Below are positions 6,050 to 6,754 of a DNA stretch of 6,754 nt, one piece after another. Each line of letters opens with the position of its first letter. The stretch's first letter is position 1. The position numbers and the translations under genes were made by a program. A model generated the notes under the pieces. The model had not been told where the DNA came from. It searched no databases and worked only from the letters and a program-made list of their open reading frames with translations. The stretch comes from Thermoplasmata archaeon (GTDB lineage Archaea > Thermoplasmatota > E2 > UBA202 > JdFR-43): contig JAGHBD010000173.1 of the NCBI GenBank assembly GCA_021161135.1, forward strand, positions 1 through 6,754, in the 5' to 3' direction.

Positions 6050-6754
6050 ATGAAGGGAACGGTTTATTGTATTGTGATGATACTCCTTTTTTCTCTGCTA
6101 AGTATTAACTTATCTTCATATGGAGGAAAAAATATCATTGACGAAGTAGCAAAGGGTGTCACTATCGACAGAGATGGAAATATAATAGTTGTTGAAGAAT
6201 ATAGTAGCGGCAATAAATATATATTGAGGGTGGAAAAATACGATGCAGAAGGGAATTTGATATGGCAAAAAGATTTTGATGAATTCACAATAAACTTAGC
6301 CGCTGCTGTTGCAACTGATAAACAAGGCAATATATATGTAGGTGGAACAGTAGGCACTCAGGTTGGTAAAATATTTCCGCTTACAGATTATCTTATATTA
6401 AAATATGATGGCGAGGGAAATATGATATGGCACAAAACATACAATAAAGGCATTTTAGATTCTCTGTTAGACATAGCAATTGATGATGACGGCTATGTAT
6501 ATGCGACTGGAATGGTTTTTCATTTGGATGTTTCAGAAGAAAATATAACAGATATGGATTTCTGGACAATTAAAGTGGATACAGATGGAAATTTGGTAAA
6601 GGAAGATGTATATGGAGAAGGCATGGGAGGGGCATTTGGAATAGATGTGAGCCAGGAGGATGTGGTTGTAGCAGGAGTTAAAGATGTTGAAAAGGGAATA
6701 GGTTATCTTATAAAATATGATAGGGATTTAAATAGGCAATGGATAATATATTAC
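6050..6754 (+). CDS. Secreted beta-propeller-like repeat protein (partial, C-terminus missing)
   Basis: An open frame starts at ATG 6050 and continues for 235 codons to the window edge without a stop. Residues 1-23 form a signal peptide (MKG, then a hydrophobic core VYCIVMILLFSLLSI), with no lipobox. Then come four tandem repeats of about 45-50 residues: 35-77, 83-131, 138-188 and 194-235. Each reads roughly 'A-x-D-x-x-GNIYVxG ... DYxIxKYDxxGNxxW', for example DRDGNIIVV with KYDAEGNLIW and DKQGNIYVG with KYDGEGNMIW. This is the pattern of SBBP-type and related beta-propeller repeats found in archaeal and bacterial exported proteins, where each repeat forms one blade. At least two or three more blades would be expected beyond the edge. 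No catalytic residues are visible; binding or scaffolding at the cell surface is likely. The start is supported by a TATA box 25 bases upstream. A PKD or sorting tail like that of the gene at 177-1313 may follow, but cannot be seen. Confidence 0.85.
   Translation, partial: MKGTVYCIVMILLFSLLSINLSSYGGKNIIDEVAKGVTIDRDGNIIVVEEYSSGNKYILRVEKYDAEGNLIWQKDFDEFTINLAAAVATDKQGNIYVGGTVGTQVGKIFPLTDYLILKYDGEGNMIWHKTYNKGILDSLLDIAIDDDGYVYATGMVFHLDVSEENITDMDFWTIKVDTDGNLVKEDVYGEGMGGAFGIDVSQEDVVVAGVKDVEKGIGYLIKYDRDLNRQWIIYY

Noticed and set aside
6064..6357. Minus-strand 97-codon frame within the right-edge region
   Set aside because: It is antisense to the clear repeat protein on the plus strand and looks like a shadow of its coding bias.

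Overview
The window looks like a piece of an archaeal chromosome, most likely from a euryarchaeon (perhaps Thermoplasmatota-like). Four things point there. The promoters are A/T-rich TATA-type boxes placed about 23-26 bases before the start codons of three genes, as expected for leaderless archaeal transcripts. The tRNA gene is interrupted by a bulge-helix-bulge intron, and its CCA end is not encoded. A secreted PKD protein ends in a PGF-CTERM-type sorting tail. Codon use is AT-rich and strong in AGA/AGG and ATA. The all-G/C acceptor and anticodon stems of the tRNA hint at a warm habitat, but this is only a hint. No species can be named from the sequence.

Layout: (1) positions 1-81, minus strand, hold the first 27 codons of a gene with a helix-turn-helix, transposase/integrase-like N-terminus that runs off the left edge. 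(2) 177-1313, plus, is a secreted, probably surface-anchored PKD-domain protein. (3) 1357-3558, plus, is a 12-helix RND-superfamily exporter (HAE3/MMPL-like), 43 bases after the PKD gene. (4) 3538-5787, minus, is a second RND/HAE3 exporter that converges on the first; their 3' ends overlap by 21 bp. (5) 5832-5940, minus, is tRNA-Asp(GUC) with a 37-nt intron. (6) 6050-6754, plus, is the N-terminal 235 residues of a secreted beta-propeller-like repeat protein that runs off the right edge. The spacers (82-176, 1314-1356, 5788-5831, 5941-6049) are short and hold little beyond promoters. I see no CRISPR array, rRNA or complete insertion sequence.

How the parts may work together: both exporters have two-fold repeated RND architecture with large extracytoplasmic loops, and the PKD gene just upstream of the first could encode a surface partner or belong to the same envelope function. 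That link is inference from position. The clearest molecular oddity is that the first exporter lacks the acidic residue of the TM4 'GxGxDY' motif (it has GVAYS) but keeps the TM10 Asp, whereas the second has Asp-Tyr in both. The tRNA is also notable: its intron fits the bulge-helix-bulge splicing rule at 37/38, and the spliced anticodon loop would carry A38 instead of the C38 usual in tRNA-Asp.
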